Shown here one piece after another: positions 8,045 through 16,893 of a stretch of 64,000 nt of DNA. Made by a program: the position numbers and the translations under genes. Numbering within the stretch: the stretch's first letter is position 1; every line of letters begins with the position of its first letter. Source of the DNA: Affinundibacterium macrobrachii (GTDB taxonomy: Bacteria; Pseudomonadota; Gammaproteobacteria; Burkholderiales; Burkholderiaceae_D); the NCBI RefSeq assembly GCF_014652415.1, contig NZ_BMYT01000001.1, positions 62,001 to 126,000 on the forward strand, given 5' to 3'. The notes under the pieces were generated by a model. It had not been told where the DNA came from, ran no database searches, and was given only the letters and a program-made list of their open reading frames with translations.

Positions 8045-8074
8045 TTGACTATTAAGGTGTAATCCTGTTATTAT
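8045..8074 (+). promoter_or_regulatory. Sigma-70-like promoter for yceD-rpmF
   Basis: TTGACT (8045-8050) and TATTAT (8069-8074) are separated by 18 bases. The start of yceD lies 28 bases downstream. This would drive the ribosomal/fatty-acid cluster. Confidence 0.55.
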
Positions 8075-8101
8075 CGCAGGTTTTCTGGGTCTAGAAATCC
8101 T

Positions 8102-8635
8102 ATGCAAGCATTTGTTATTGACTCTTTTACGTTTTGTCAGCATCGAGAACAGCGTGAAGGTAGTACAAAAATTGCCGATTTCCCACGATTGTCTGTGGAA
8201 TGTGCAAACAAAGATGGCGTATTAAATTGGTCATTGCAAGGTGGTTTGAATCATCTAGGTTTTCCGCAACTAAGCTTAGTTGTTGATGGGCATTTTCAAT
8301 TAATGTGTCAGCGTTGCTTAACACCGTTTGAATTTGCAGTAGACTCACAATCAGAATTAATTCTCGCCAAAAACGATGATCATGCGGACGAAATTGAAAG
8401 CATGCTTGAAGATGACGAGGTTGATGTAGTAGTAGGCAGCAAGACATTCAATGTCATGGAATTGATAGAGGATGAGGCGTTGCTGGCAATACCCCAATCG
8501 CCCAAACATGCAGTATGCCCTGATGTAATTGGTTCATTCAATCAATCAGAGGCAGCGAACAATGTAGATGCGGTAGATGCAGCGAGCACAAGTGGTAAAG
8601 TGTCTCCATTCGCTGTACTGAAAAAGTTGCAATGA
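8102..8635 (+). CDS. yceD: YceD (DUF177), 23S rRNA accumulation protein
   Basis: 177 residues. The core LVVDGHFQLMCQRCLTPFEFAV (about 59-80) carries the CxxC pair typical of DUF177, and ELIEDEALLAIPQSPKHAVCP (about 120-140) the conserved acidic segment. The protein supports 23S rRNA levels in E. coli and plants. The C-terminal tail is rich in Ala, Asp and Ser and ends PFAVLKKLQ, as in the family. It is followed by rpmF about 150 bases on, the order kept in most proteobacteria. Confidence 0.92.
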   Translation: MQAFVIDSFTFCQHREQREGSTKIADFPRLSVECANKDGVLNWSLQGGLNHLGFPQLSLVVDGHFQLMCQRCLTPFEFAVDSQSELILAKNDDHADEIESMLEDDEVDVVVGSKTFNVMELIEDEALLAIPQSPKHAVCPDVIGSFNQSEAANNVDAVDAASTSGKVSPFAVLKKLQ

Positions 8636-8703
8636 AAAGTAAGTGGGCGTACCTAGTGGCATTATTCTGAAAAAACACTCAGGTCGAAGTATTGTTAGGG
8701 ATT

Positions 8704-8739
8704 CTTGAAAGGCAAACGAAGTTTGCTTGTCGATTCAAG
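8704..8739 (+). promoter_or_regulatory. Two-part hairpin in the rpmF leader
   Basis: CTTGAA (8704-8709) pairs with TTCAAG (8734-8739), enclosing GCAAAC-GAA-GTTTGC (8712-8726). There is no T-run, so it is not a normal terminator. It lies 45-80 bases before the L32 start and could be a processing site or a regulatory leader. Confidence 0.35.
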
Positions 8740-8783
8740 TGTGTTAAATTTTAGAAACATTTTTTGAAGTATTAGGAGTTATC

Positions 8784-8966
8784 ATGGCCGTTCAGCAAAA
8801 TAAAAAATCACCATCTAAGCGTGGTATGCACCGTTCACACGATTTCTTGACTGCACCACAGTTAGGTATCGAGCCAACAACAGGTGAAACACACCTGCGT
8901 CACCACATCAGCCCAAATGGCTTTTACCGTGGTCGTAAAGTATTGAAAACTAAGAACGACGAGTAA
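8784..8966 (+). CDS. rpmF: 50S ribosomal protein L32
   Basis: 60 residues, [20 protein letters not shown] at the start and [15 protein letters not shown] near the end. This is the full-length bacterial L32 of the type without zinc cysteines. The ribosome site AGGAG lies 8 bases before the ATG. L32 sits near the peptidyl-transferase centre of the large subunit. A strong terminator follows, so plsX probably also has its own promoter. Confidence 0.97.
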   Translation: MAVQQNKKSPSKRGMHRSHDFLTAPQLGIEPTTGETHLRHHISPNGFYRGRKVLKTKNDE

Positions 8967-8981
8967 TTTGTTCTTAGCGAT

Positions 8982-9023
8982 AAAGCGGCGTTGCGAGTCT
9001 TGTACTTGACGCCGCTTTTTTTT
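8982..9023 (+). terminator. Terminator after rpmF
   Basis: AAAGCGGCGT (8982-8991) pairs with ACGCCGCTTT (9009-9018), followed by T-residues to 9023. Confidence 0.9.
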
Positions 9024-9060
9024 ATTCTGTAATTTGCGCAGAATGGCAGCTACAAAGTGA

Positions 9061-9139
9061 ACTTAATAAAGCGAACTTAATAAAGCGAACTTAATAAAGC
9101 GAACTTAATAAAGCGAACTTAATAAAGCGAACTTAATAA
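9061..9139. repeat. 14-bp tandem repeat, five perfect copies plus a partial sixth
   Basis: The unit ACTTAATAAAGCGA occurs five times head to tail (9061, 9075, 9089, 9103, 9117) with no mismatch. ACTTAATAA at 9131-9139 starts a sixth copy, and GTGA precedes the array where GCGA would be. It is non-coding and lies between a terminator and plsX. Confidence 0.95.
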
Positions 9140-9320
9140 GTGAGCTCAATGACGCTAGCGCCTGTTTTGCATAAGTTCTAACTCTAAAAAATGTTCAAAA
9201 GCGAATATTGTTTTTGTTCATTGCCTCTTTCATTTTTCGCTGCTCGATCTAAAACGGATGATTCTTTGCGTCATTCTTGATAAGATAGATCTCTTGGAGT
9301 GAAAAAATAGTAACAAATAC

Positions 9321-10388
9321 ATGACAATAAAAATTTCAATTGATTGTATGGGCGGTGATTTTGGTCCATCAGTCACTGTAGCGGCAGCAGTTTCATTTGC
9401 GAATCGCGAGCCTGATGTTGAATTTGTTTTGGTGGGGCAGGAAACTGTCTTGCAAGCAGAATTAAAAAAACTAGGCGCGATAAACCATCCGCGATTATCT
9501 ATCGTGCACGCGAGCGAAATGGTTGAGATGGACGATCCCATCGAAATTGCCTTGCGCAGAAAAAAAGATTCCTCAATGCGAGTAGCGTTGAATCAGGTCA
9601 AGGAGGGCGCTGCACAAGCTTGCGTTTCCGCTGGTAACACTGGTGCGTTGATGGCGGTTTCTCGCTACGTCTTGAAGACTATGCCGGGCGTCGATCGCCC
9701 CGCAATTTGCAGCATCCTGCCAAATCAGAAAAAACAACCAACTTACATGCTGGACCTGGGCGCCAATGTGGATTGCGAAGCGGTGCATTTGCATCAATTT
9801 GCGATCATGGGTTCTGCGCTTGTTGCGGCGCTGGAAAATAAGCCGCGTCCAACAGTGGGTCTGTTGAACGTTGGTGAAGAAGATATCAAAGGTAATGACG
9901 TCGTAAAGCGCACCGCACAGTTGTTGCGGGCAGATCATGAGCGCGGCTTGCTGAACTTTTATGGCAATGTCGAAGGCAATGATATCTTCAAAGGAACCAC
10001 CGACATAGTTGTTTGTGATGGTTTTGTTGGGAATGTCACTTTGAAGGCGGTTGAAGGTTTAGGCAGGTTCGTCAAAACAACAATGACGGATGCGTTCAAA
10101 AGTGGTTTGTTAAATATGCTGGGCGCATTGATTGCGCGTGGTGCGTTGAAACAGATTTCTACAACAATGAATCCGTCGAATTATAACGGCGGCAGTTTAT
10201 TGGGCTTGCGTGGCGTTGTTATCAAAAGTCATGGCAGCGCAGATAAATATAGTTATGAATGGGCGATACAGCGCGCATTCGATGCAGTAAAAAATGATGT
10301 GCTTGCGCGCATCACCACCTCCTTGGCGGAATTGATGCCAGTGCCCGAAGAGGCAAGTACAGCGAGTTCCGGTACGACTGAACAATAA
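9321..10388 (+). CDS. plsX: Phosphate acyltransferase PlsX
   Basis: 355 residues. [10 protein letters not shown] (7-16) and [12 protein letters not shown] (101-112) are the glycine-rich signatures of PlsX; DLGANVDC and [13 protein letters not shown] follow. PlsX converts acyl-ACP to acyl-phosphate, the donor for PlsY in phospholipid synthesis, as a peripheral membrane enzyme. The length is usual, with a short extra tail after ELMPVP. It leads the fab cluster, and fabH starts 14 bases after its stop, so the two are co-transcribed. Confidence 0.96.
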   Translation: MTIKISIDCMGGDFGPSVTVAAAVSFANREPDVEFVLVGQETVLQAELKKLGAINHPRLSIVHASEMVEMDDPIEIALRRKKDSSMRVALNQVKEGAAQACVSAGNTGALMAVSRYVLKTMPGVDRPAICSILPNQKKQPTYMLDLGANVDCEAVHLHQFAIMGSALVAALENKPRPTVGLLNVGEEDIKGNDVVKRTAQLLRADHERGLLNFYGNVEGNDIFKGTTDIVVCDGFVGNVTLKAVEGLGRFVKTTMTDAFKSGLLNMLGALIARGALKQISTTMNPSNYNGGSLLGLRGVVIKSHGSADKYSYEWAIQRAFDAVKNDVLARITTSLAELMPVPEEASTASSGTTEQ

Positions 10389-10402
10389 ATAGATAAAGAC
10401 GC

Positions 10403-11389
10403 ATGACTTTCTACAGCAAAATTATAGGCACAGGAAGCTACCTGCCACCAAGAAAAGTAACAAATCATGAGCTGGCAGAGCAATTGGCAGCCAAAGGTAT
10501 CGAAACCTCAGATGAATGGATAGTCTCGCGCAGTGGCATTTCTGCACGTCATTATGCTGAGTCTAATGTCACGTCAAGTGATATGGCGGTTGAGGCGGCG
10601 AAATGTGCATTAGACGCGGCAAATTTGCAGGCGAACGATATTGACTTGATTATCTTGGCGACTTCAACGCCAGATTTTTTCGGTGGTTTTCCGAGTACAG
10701 CTTGTATTGTGCAAAATAAATTAGGCATCACAAATGGTGCTGCTGCAGTCGATGTACAGGCAGTTTGTAGCGGATTTATTTATGCTATGTCGATGGCCGA
10801 CAGCATGATTAAATCGGGCTCTCACAAAAACGCCTTGATCATTGGCGCGGAAGTATTCTCCCGGATTTTAAATTTTGAAGATCGCACAACCTGCGTGTTG
10901 TTTGGTGATGGTGCCGGTGCGATTGTCATGTCGCGATCTGAAGAGCCTGGTGTTCTCGCGACTAAATTGCACGCGGATGGTAGTCATTCTCACATTTTGT
11001 GTGTTCCTGGAAATGTGAATGCAGGTGCGATTGCAGGTAGTGCGTTCCTGTATATGGATGGTCAGGCAGTTTTCAAATTGGCGGTGAATGTGCTTGAAAA
11101 AGTAGCCAACGAGGCACTGGAATTGGCGGGTATGCAAGCGGATCAAATTGATTGGCTGATTCCGCATCAAGCTAATATCCGAATCATGCAAAGCACCGCC
11201 AAGAAGTTGAATTTACCGATGGATAAAGTTGTTGTCACGGTAGATCAACATGGCAATACTTCTGCCGCTTCGATTCCACTTGCATTGGACGCTGCGGTGC
11301 GCGATGGACGTGTTAAGAAGGATCAAGTCGTGATGTTGGAAGGCGTTGGTGGCGGATTTACTTGGGGCGCGGCTCTAGTAAAAATGTAA
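10403..11389 (+). CDS. fabH: 3-oxoacyl-ACP synthase III
   Basis: 328 residues. The Cys-His-Asn triad is visible as VCSGF (Cys122), IPHQANIRI (His254) and GNTSAAS (Asn284). FabH condenses acetyl-CoA (or another short acyl-CoA) with malonyl-ACP to start type II fatty-acid synthesis. The length is normal and the glycine-rich [15 protein letters not shown] end is typical. It follows plsX closely and precedes fabD by 95 bases. Confidence 0.97.
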   Translation: MTFYSKIIGTGSYLPPRKVTNHELAEQLAAKGIETSDEWIVSRSGISARHYAESNVTSSDMAVEAAKCALDAANLQANDIDLIILATSTPDFFGGFPSTACIVQNKLGITNGAAAVDVQAVCSGFIYAMSMADSMIKSGSHKNALIIGAEVFSRILNFEDRTTCVLFGDGAGAIVMSRSEEPGVLATKLHADGSHSHILCVPGNVNAGAIAGSAFLYMDGQAVFKLAVNVLEKVANEALELAGMQADQIDWLIPHQANIRIMQSTAKKLNLPMDKVVVTVDQHGNTSAASIPLALDAAVRDGRVKKDQVVMLEGVGGGFTWGAALVKM

Positions 11390-11484
11390 TTGTGAAGTGG
11401 GTGTGGAATTGGTTGGCCTTATTAAATATAAATGGTAAAGCCAGCTTGGAACTATCTTAAAACTAACAAAAAGACAAAATTATT

Positions 11485-12423
11485 ATGGCGCAATTTGCAT
11501 TTGTATTTCCTGGTCAGGGTTCGCAAGCGATCGGTATGTTGAATGGTTTCGCGAATAATCCTGTAGTTCAAGCAACTATTGCAGAGGCATCTGATGTTCT
11601 GCAAATGGATTTGGGAAAATTGATTTCTGAAGGTCCAAAGGAAGATTTGGATTTGACGACCAACACGCAACCCGTGATGCTTACGGCAGCGGTTGCGACT
11701 TACCGTGCGTGGATTGCAGCTGGTGGGAAAGTACCTTCTATCGTTGCTGGACATAGTTTAGGTGAGTACTCAGCATTGGTTGCAGCGGGTGTCATTGCTT
11801 TTAAAGACGCAGTACCGCTAGTGCGATTTCGTGCGCAAGCAATGCAAAGTGCTGTACCAGTGGGGCAGGGCGGTATGGCAGCAATTTTGGGTTTAAGTGA
11901 TACAGACGTTGCGGCAGCCTGTTCGGAAGCGGCAGCTGCCACCTCTGAAGTGGTTGAAGCGGTGAACTTTAATGCACCAGCGCAGGTTGTGATTGCAGGA
12001 TCAAAGGCAGCAGTTGAGCGTGCTTGTGAATTGGCGAAAGCGAAAGGCGCTAAGCGTGCTTTGCCTTTGCCAGTGTCAGCGCCATTTCATTCTTCGTTAT
12101 TGAAGCCAGCATCAGATCAGTTGCGTGATTACTTGGCGAATATTCCATTCTCAGCGCCATCGATTGCTTTAATTAATAATGTGGACGTTGCGATTGTTAC
12201 TGATCCAGCATTAATCAAAGATGCTTTGGTAAGACAGGCGGCAAGTCCAGTGCGTTGGGTCGAAACAGTCAATGCAATCGCTGCCAGTGGCATTACGCAA
12301 TTAGTTGAATGTGGTCCTGGTAAGGTATTGGCAGGTTTAACTAAGCGTATTCACCCTGATTTGGTTGGTGAAGCTATCTACGATCAAGAAACTTTGGATA
12401 AGCTGATGCAAGCAATGGCATAA
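11485..12423 (+). CDS. fabD: Malonyl-CoA:ACP transacylase
   Basis: 312 residues. FVFPGQGSQ (7-15) forms the oxyanion-hole loop, GHSLGEYS (89-96) carries the nucleophile Ser91 and APFHSSLL carries His202. FabD moves malonate from CoA to ACP, supplying FabH and FabF. The length is standard. It sits between fabH and fabG, in the usual order. Confidence 0.97.
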   Translation: MAQFAFVFPGQGSQAIGMLNGFANNPVVQATIAEASDVLQMDLGKLISEGPKEDLDLTTNTQPVMLTAAVATYRAWIAAGGKVPSIVAGHSLGEYSALVAAGVIAFKDAVPLVRFRAQAMQSAVPVGQGGMAAILGLSDTDVAAACSEAAAATSEVVEAVNFNAPAQVVIAGSKAAVERACELAKAKGAKRALPLPVSAPFHSSLLKPASDQLRDYLANIPFSAPSIALINNVDVAIVTDPALIKDALVRQAASPVRWVETVNAIAASGITQLVECGPGKVLAGLTKRIHPDLVGEAIYDQETLDKLMQAMA

Positions 12424-12493
12424 GCATCATTCTTGAGATGGTCTTGGATAGTAAAAAGTAAGTAAGCATAAATTAAAAGAATAGCGAGGAAAT

Positions 12494-13246
12494 ATGACGC
12501 AACAATTAGCAAATCAAGTTGCATTGGTAACTGGTGCTTCACGTGGTATTGGTAAAGCGATTGCAATCGCATTGGCAAAAGCTGGTGCAAAGGTGATTGG
12601 AACAGCAACCTCTGAATCTGGCGCACAAGCCATCACTACTTATTTGCAGGAGATTGGTGCGGAAGGTAGTCGTGGAGTTGCGTTTAACGTCAATGACGTC
12701 GATCGCTGTGCATCTTTGGTCGATGAGATTCAGAAGGAATTCGGCTCGTTGTCAATCCTAGTGAACAATGCCGGCATCACGCAAGATCAATTGGCAATGC
12801 GCATGAAAGAAGATGATTGGGATAATGTGATCTCAACGAATTTAAATTCTGTCGCCCGTTTATCGCGCGCTGTTTTGCGCGGAATGATGAAGGCGAAGCA
12901 CGGCCGCATTATCAATATTACTTCTGTGGTTGGATCGTCAGGTAATCCTGGTCAAATGAATTATGCAGCGGCGAAAGCTGGTGTTGCTGGCATGAGTCGT
13001 GCGCTTGCACTTGAAATTGGTAGTCGAAATATTACGGTAAATTGCATTGCACCAGGATTTATCGATACTGATATGACTAAGGCATTGACCGACGATCAAA
13101 AGAATGCAATTTTGACGCAAATCCCGATGGGTAAGTTGGGGCAGCCAGAAGATATCGCAGCTGCAACTGTCTTTTTAGCATCGCCAGACGCTGGATATAT
13201 CACTGGAACCACTTTGCACGTCAACGGTGGCATGTATTTGTGTTAA
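12494..13246 (+). CDS. fabG: 3-oxoacyl-ACP reductase
   Basis: 250 residues of the short-chain dehydrogenase family. TGASRGIG (13-20) binds the NADPH cofactor, NNAG (91-94) is the structural motif, and Ser144, Tyr157 and Lys161 (in NYAAAK) form the catalytic set. The HVNGGMYLC end is the classic FabG C-terminus. It reduces 3-oxoacyl-ACP in the elongation cycle. A GCGAGGAA ribosome site precedes the ATG. acpP follows after 131 bases. Confidence 0.97.
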   Translation: MTQQLANQVALVTGASRGIGKAIAIALAKAGAKVIGTATSESGAQAITTYLQEIGAEGSRGVAFNVNDVDRCASLVDEIQKEFGSLSILVNNAGITQDQLAMRMKEDDWDNVISTNLNSVARLSRAVLRGMMKAKHGRIINITSVVGSSGNPGQMNYAAAKAGVAGMSRALALEIGSRNITVNCIAPGFIDTDMTKALTDDQKNAILTQIPMGKLGQPEDIAAATVFLASPDAGYITGTTLHVNGGMYLC

Positions 13247-13377
13247 TTTTCTTGTTGTAAAATGAGCGAATTTCGCGGAAATTGAGCGGAGTTAATGTTG
13301 GAGCATCTAAAAATGCTCTTTTTGCGCGCAAACCTGCTAAAATGCGCGCACTTTCTGTAACCACTAATGGAGACCAC

Positions 13378-13617
13378 ATGTCTGATATCGAACAACGCGT
13401 TAAAAAAATCGTCGCTGAACAATTAGGCGTCGCTGAAGCTGACATCAAAATCGAATCTTCTTTTGTAGATGATTTGGGCGCAGACTCACTTGACACAGTT
13501 GAGTTGGTGATGGCTTTGGAAGACGAGTTCGAAATGGAAATCCCTGACGAACAAGCAGAAAAAATCACGACAGTAAAACAAGCTATTGACTACGCAACTG
13601 CGCACGTCAAAGCCTAA
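13378..13617 (+). CDS. acpP: Acyl carrier protein
   Basis: 79 residues from the ATG at 13378. The frame is open upstream, but the conserved N-terminus [16 protein letters not shown] and a GGAGA ribosome site just before decide the start. DSL (36-38) carries Ser37, the site for the 4'-phosphopantetheine arm. It is a very acidic four-helix protein that holds the growing acyl chain for all fab enzymes here. fabF starts 37 bases after the stop. Confidence 0.97.
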   Translation: MSDIEQRVKKIVAEQLGVAEADIKIESSFVDDLGADSLDTVELVMALEDEFEMEIPDEQAEKITTVKQAIDYATAHVKA

Positions 13618-13654
13618 TTCTTTCGGATTGCTTTTTTAATTCCAGGAGAGACGC

Positions 13655-14896
13655 TTGAGCCTCACAAGTAAACGTCGAGTTGTAATTACTGGCCTTGGTT
13701 GTGTGTCTCCTGTTGGCAATAATATTGCCGACACATGGGCAGCCATCCTAGCTGGTAAATCTGGTATCGCAGCTATTACCAAGTTTGATGCTACACCTTT
13801 CACTACCCACTTTGCTGGAGAAGTGAAGGGATTTAATATCGAAGACTATATTCCAGCCAAAGAAGCACGCAACATGGATACTTTTATCCATTTCGGTATT
13901 GCGGCTGGTGTGCAAGCTTTTCAGGATAGTGGTATCACTGTAACTGAAGAAAATGCTGATCGTATAGGTGTGATCGTTGGTTCTGGTATCGGTGGTTTGC
14001 CATTGATCGAGGAAACCAAGGAAGTGTTAATGGCACGTGGACCGCGTCGCATTACACCATTTTTTGTTCCAGCTTCCATCATTAATATGATTTCCGGTAA
14101 TTTGTCGATCAAATATGGATTGAAAGGTCCAAATTTAGCGATTGTTACTGCGTGTACGACAGGTTTGCATTGCATTGGTAATGCTGCTCGAATGATTGAA
14201 TATGGTGATGCAGATGTCATGATTGCAGGCGGAGCGGAATCGACGATTTCTCCATTGGGCTTGGGTGGATTCGCTTCTGCTCGTGCGCTGTCTTCTCGCA
14301 ATGATGATCCTGCGACAGCCTCACGTCCTTGGGATAAAGACCGTGACGGTTTTGTCTTGGGTGAAGGTGCTGGTGTGATGGTTCTGGAAGAGTATGAACA
14401 TGCTAAAGCACGTGGCGCTAAAATCTATGCTGAGGTAATGGGGTTTGGTATGAGTGGCGATGCTTATCATATTACGACTCCGACTGTTGATGGTCCGCGT
14501 CGTAGTATGTTGAATGCATTGAAAAATGCAGGCTTGAATACGGAGCAAATTAGCTATCTTAATGCGCACGGTACTTCTACACCTTTGGGTGATAAGAATG
14601 AGACTGATGCGATTAAAGCTGCATTTGGTGACCATGCTTATAAGATGACGATTAATTCGACTAAGTCGATGACTGGTCACTTATTAGGTGGTGCTGGTGG
14701 TTTAGAGTCAGTATTGTCGGTTTTGGCTGTGCATCATCAAGTTTCGCCACCAACTATCAATATTATTAATCAAGATCCAGAATGCGATCTCGATTATTGT
14801 GCTAACACCGCGCGTCAAATGAATATTCAATATGCGATGAAGAATTCATTTGGATTTGGTGGTACAAATGGTACTTTGATTTTTGGTAAGGTTTAA
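13655..14896 (+). CDS. fabF: 3-oxoacyl-ACP synthase II
   Basis: 413 residues from a TTG start at 13655. The strong ribosome site AGGAGA at 13644-13649 and the family N-terminus ([16 protein letters not shown]) support this unusual start. The Cys-His-His triad is Cys167 (TACTTG), His305 (LNAHGTSTP) and His342 (TGHLLGGAG). FabF elongates acyl-ACP with malonyl-ACP. It ends the fab cluster and is followed by a strong terminator. Confidence 0.96.
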   Translation: MSLTSKRRVVITGLGCVSPVGNNIADTWAAILAGKSGIAAITKFDATPFTTHFAGEVKGFNIEDYIPAKEARNMDTFIHFGIAAGVQAFQDSGITVTEENADRIGVIVGSGIGGLPLIEETKEVLMARGPRRITPFFVPASIINMISGNLSIKYGLKGPNLAIVTACTTGLHCIGNAARMIEYGDADVMIAGGAESTISPLGLGGFASARALSSRNDDPATASRPWDKDRDGFVLGEGAGVMVLEEYEHAKARGAKIYAEVMGFGMSGDAYHITTPTVDGPRRSMLNALKNAGLNTEQISYLNAHGTSTPLGDKNETDAIKAAFGDHAYKMTINSTKSMTGHLLGGAGGLESVLSVLAVHHQVSPPTINIINQDPECDLDYCANTARQMNIQYAMKNSFGFGGTNGTLIFGKV

Positions 14897-14931
14897 TTGG
14901 CAGAAATCTTAGTGCGAAGCTAGATAGTATT

Positions 14932-14968
14932 AAAAAAACACCACATAATGTATGTGGTGTTTTTTTTT
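14932..14968 (+). terminator. Terminator after fabF
   Basis: ACACCACATA (14938-14947) pairs with TATGTGGTGT (14951-14960) around ATG, extended by an A-run before and a T-run after (to 14968). Confidence 0.92.
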
Positions 14969-14981
14969 ATTTAAATTGGTG

Positions 14982-15479
14982 ATGCGTCTTGCAATTTCTG
15001 TGTTGGTAAAACCCTCGCTTGTGCTAAGGTGCGCAGTTTATCTGCTGTCGTTTATTAGTTTTGCTTGTGTGTCTTATTCTGTGTACGTTCATAAAGCGTA
15101 TCTAGGAAATTTTCAAGCTATTATCGTGGTTGTCATCGCCTTGGTAATGCTGTTATTTTTTAAGTGTTGGTCTGACAAGATTCACTCATATCGTATTGAG
15201 ATGGATGCTGAGGGTGCAATCTTATTGCGCGTAGTTGATCAAGATTTAATCGTGATAAAAACAACCCAAGCGTATATCAACCGATTCGTGATTTTGTCGG
15301 CTTATTTGATTGTGCTGAATGTACGATGTGAGTCTGGAAAAGATCGAAACTTGCTCATATTGTTTGATTCTGTTGCAAAAGATGATTTTCGACGTCTCAA
15401 GGTTGCTGTCAATTATTGGGCAACTCGTTGCGCAGATGAGCTAGATCAAGTAAAAGATTTGTCTGAAGGGAACTTTTAA
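14982..15479 (+). CDS. YgfX-like two-helix membrane protein
   Basis: 165 residues from the ATG at 14982 (a GTG at 14979 is an alternative); the frame opens within the fabF terminator, so upstream codons are unlikely to be used. Two hydrophobic helices (about 14-36 and 44-63) are followed by a soluble part with IEMDAEGAILLRV and LLILFDSVAKDDFRRLKVAVNYWA. This layout fits the YgfX/CptA family; in E. coli YgfX partners the FAD assembly factor SdhE, and a toxin role has also been proposed. Its place between fabF and rpoE is common in Burkholderiales. No sdhE homologue is beside it, so the function is inferred from family only. The rpoE promoter overlaps its stop codon. Confidence 0.7.
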   Translation: MRLAISVLVKPSLVLRCAVYLLSFISFACVSYSVYVHKAYLGNFQAIIVVVIALVMLLFFKCWSDKIHSYRIEMDAEGAILLRVVDQDLIVIKTTQAYINRFVILSAYLIVLNVRCESGKDRNLLILFDSVAKDDFRRLKVAVNYWATRCADELDQVKDLSEGNF

Positions 15480-15497
15480 TGCATCGATGTATCTAAA
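15468..15497 (+). promoter_or_regulatory. Sigma-E type promoter for rpoE
   Basis: GGGAACTT (15468-15475) and TCTAAA (15492-15497) are separated by 16 bases, a close match to the sigma-E consensus GGAACTT-N16-TCTGA/TCTAA. The -35 box overlaps the end of the ygfX-like gene, and the GTG of rpoE lies 72 bases downstream. It fits autoregulation of the rpoE operon. Confidence 0.7.
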
Positions 15498-15568
15498 TTC
15501 TTAGTAAGACCTTCTACTAACCATCTAACTAAAAATAAATAAGAATTCTGCAAAATGGGAATGTTTGT

Positions 15569-16171
15569 GTGACAAGCGAACGCGATATAGATCAATTATT
15601 GGTTGAACGTGTTCAGCGAGGAGATAAAAAGGCATTCGAGCTCTTGGTTTCTAAATATCAAAGGAAACTTTATCGGCTCGTGTCTCGTCTCGTCCATGAT
15701 CATGCAGAGGCGGAAGATGTGGTGCAAGAGGCGTTTATTAAGGCTTATCGCGCATTAGCGAATTTTCGTGGCGATTCAGCGTTTTATACTTGGTTATATC
15801 GAATAGGCATTAATACCGCTAAAAATTATTTGGTAACACAAGGAAGACGAGCTCCGACTTCAACTGATGCAGATGTTTCAGAAGCGGAAGTGTTTCATGA
15901 TGCAGATGGTCTGAGGGATATCAATACGCCAGAATCTTTGATGGCGAGTAAGCAAATCGCCGCAACTGTGAATGCCGTTATGATGTCATTGCCTGAAGAA
16001 TTGAGAAATGCAATTACACTGCGAGAAATTGAGGGCTTAAGTTATGACGAAATTGCGGAAGTTATGTTGTGCCCGATAGGAACAGTGCGTAGTCGAATTT
16101 TTCGCGCACGCGAAGCGATTGCCGAGAAGCTTAGACCCTTAATTGGCACATCGATAGATCAACGGTGGTAG
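15569..16171 (+). CDS. rpoE: RNA polymerase sigma-E factor
   Basis: 200 residues, GTG start. Region 2 (about 20-95) has AFELLVSKYQRKLYRLV, DHAEAEDVVQEAFIKAYRAL and FRGDSAFYTWLYRIGINTAKNYL; region 4 (about 135-190) has LPEELRNAITLREIEGLSYDEIAEVM and GTVRSRIFRARE. This is a full-length ECF sigma factor of the RpoE/AlgU class. It directs envelope-stress genes and should be held inactive by the RseA product encoded next. The four-gene order rpoE-rseA-rseB-mucD matches the Pseudomonas algU-mucA-mucB-mucD set. A sigma-E promoter lies just upstream. Confidence 0.96.
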   Translation: MTSERDIDQLLVERVQRGDKKAFELLVSKYQRKLYRLVSRLVHDHAEAEDVVQEAFIKAYRALANFRGDSAFYTWLYRIGINTAKNYLVTQGRRAPTSTDADVSEAEVFHDADGLRDINTPESLMASKQIAATVNAVMMSLPEELRNAITLREIEGLSYDEIAEVMLCPIGTVRSRIFRAREAIAEKLRPLIGTSIDQRW

Positions 16172-16244
16172 TACGTAAATGTGCGCAAAAAATAAATTTG
16201 GTATTTGAAGTTATAAAAAAATGAAGTTGAACCGGGAAGAAATG

Positions 16245-16889
16245 ATGAACAAGAGCAATCATGACGAACTTATTTCTAGCGTGCTAGATGGAGAAACGTC
16301 CGATACTCAATTGGATCTGCTATTGGCTCGAATGAAGGGCAATGAAGGTCTTGAAGTGAGGGAGCATTGGGAGCGTTATCATGAGATTGGTGATGTATTA
16401 CGCTCAGATGATTTGGCGATTTCTTTTAGCACCGATTTTTCTAAGAAGATGTCGGCATTGTTGGAGGCAGAGCCTACCATTGTCGCGCCACAAATTAATT
16501 CCACTGAGACCCAGAAACTTCAAGTTCAAAAAACAAAATATTGGGCACTCACCAGTGTAGCTGCGACGGTGATGCTAGGTTTTTTGATGGCGCCGCAAAT
16601 TATTCCTTTATTGCGTTCATCTTCTACTGCTGATATGACTATTGCGAAGCAAGAAGCAACTGATCCATTTGCTGGTGCGGGCGTGAAAATGGCAGCAAAT
16701 TCGAATCTTGGCCAAACGTCGAAAGATATGGAATTTGCGCCTAAGCTAGAAAATCAAGTTGAGATGTTGCGGGATCCGCGATTGGATAGTTATTTGCTAG
16801 CACATCAAAAAGTATCTCCGAGCTTAGATAATGGCGCTCGCTATATTCAACGTGCGAATGTTGTTTCGTCTTCTGATTCTGAAAAATAA
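16245..16889 (+). CDS. rseA: Anti-sigma-E factor RseA/MucA-like
   Basis: 214 residues from the ATG at 16245 (ATG at 16242 or 16221 also possible); GGGAAG at 16234-16239 favours 16242/16245. The N-terminal part NHDELISSVLDGETSD and HWERYHEIGDVLR is the RseA sigma-binding domain. One membrane helix lies at about 99-122 (YWALTSVAATVMLGFLMAP). The C-terminal part is periplasmic and ends in a conserved RLDSYLLAHQ segment. It holds RpoE at the inner membrane until proteolysis releases it. The rseB start lies 4 bases after its stop, indicating coupling. Confidence 0.92.
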   Translation: MNKSNHDELISSVLDGETSDTQLDLLLARMKGNEGLEVREHWERYHEIGDVLRSDDLAISFSTDFSKKMSALLEAEPTIVAPQINSTETQKLQVQKTKYWALTSVAATVMLGFLMAPQIIPLLRSSSTADMTIAKQEATDPFAGAGVKMAANSNLGQTSKDMEFAPKLENQVEMLRDPRLDSYLLAHQKVSPSLDNGARYIQRANVVSSSDSEK

Positions 16890-16893
16890 TCGT

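Larger units (their letters stand above)
8967..9320. other. rpmF-plsX spacer with terminator and tandem repeat
   Basis: 354 bases holding the rpmF terminator (8982-9023), a 14-bp tandem repeat (9061-9139) and about 180 AT-rich bases before plsX. The plsX promoter should lie in the last part; I cannot point to one with confidence. Confidence 0.6.

Noticed and set aside
9061-9139. CRISPR array
   Set aside because: Repeats are 14 bp with no spacers and no cas genes; it is a simple tandem repeat.
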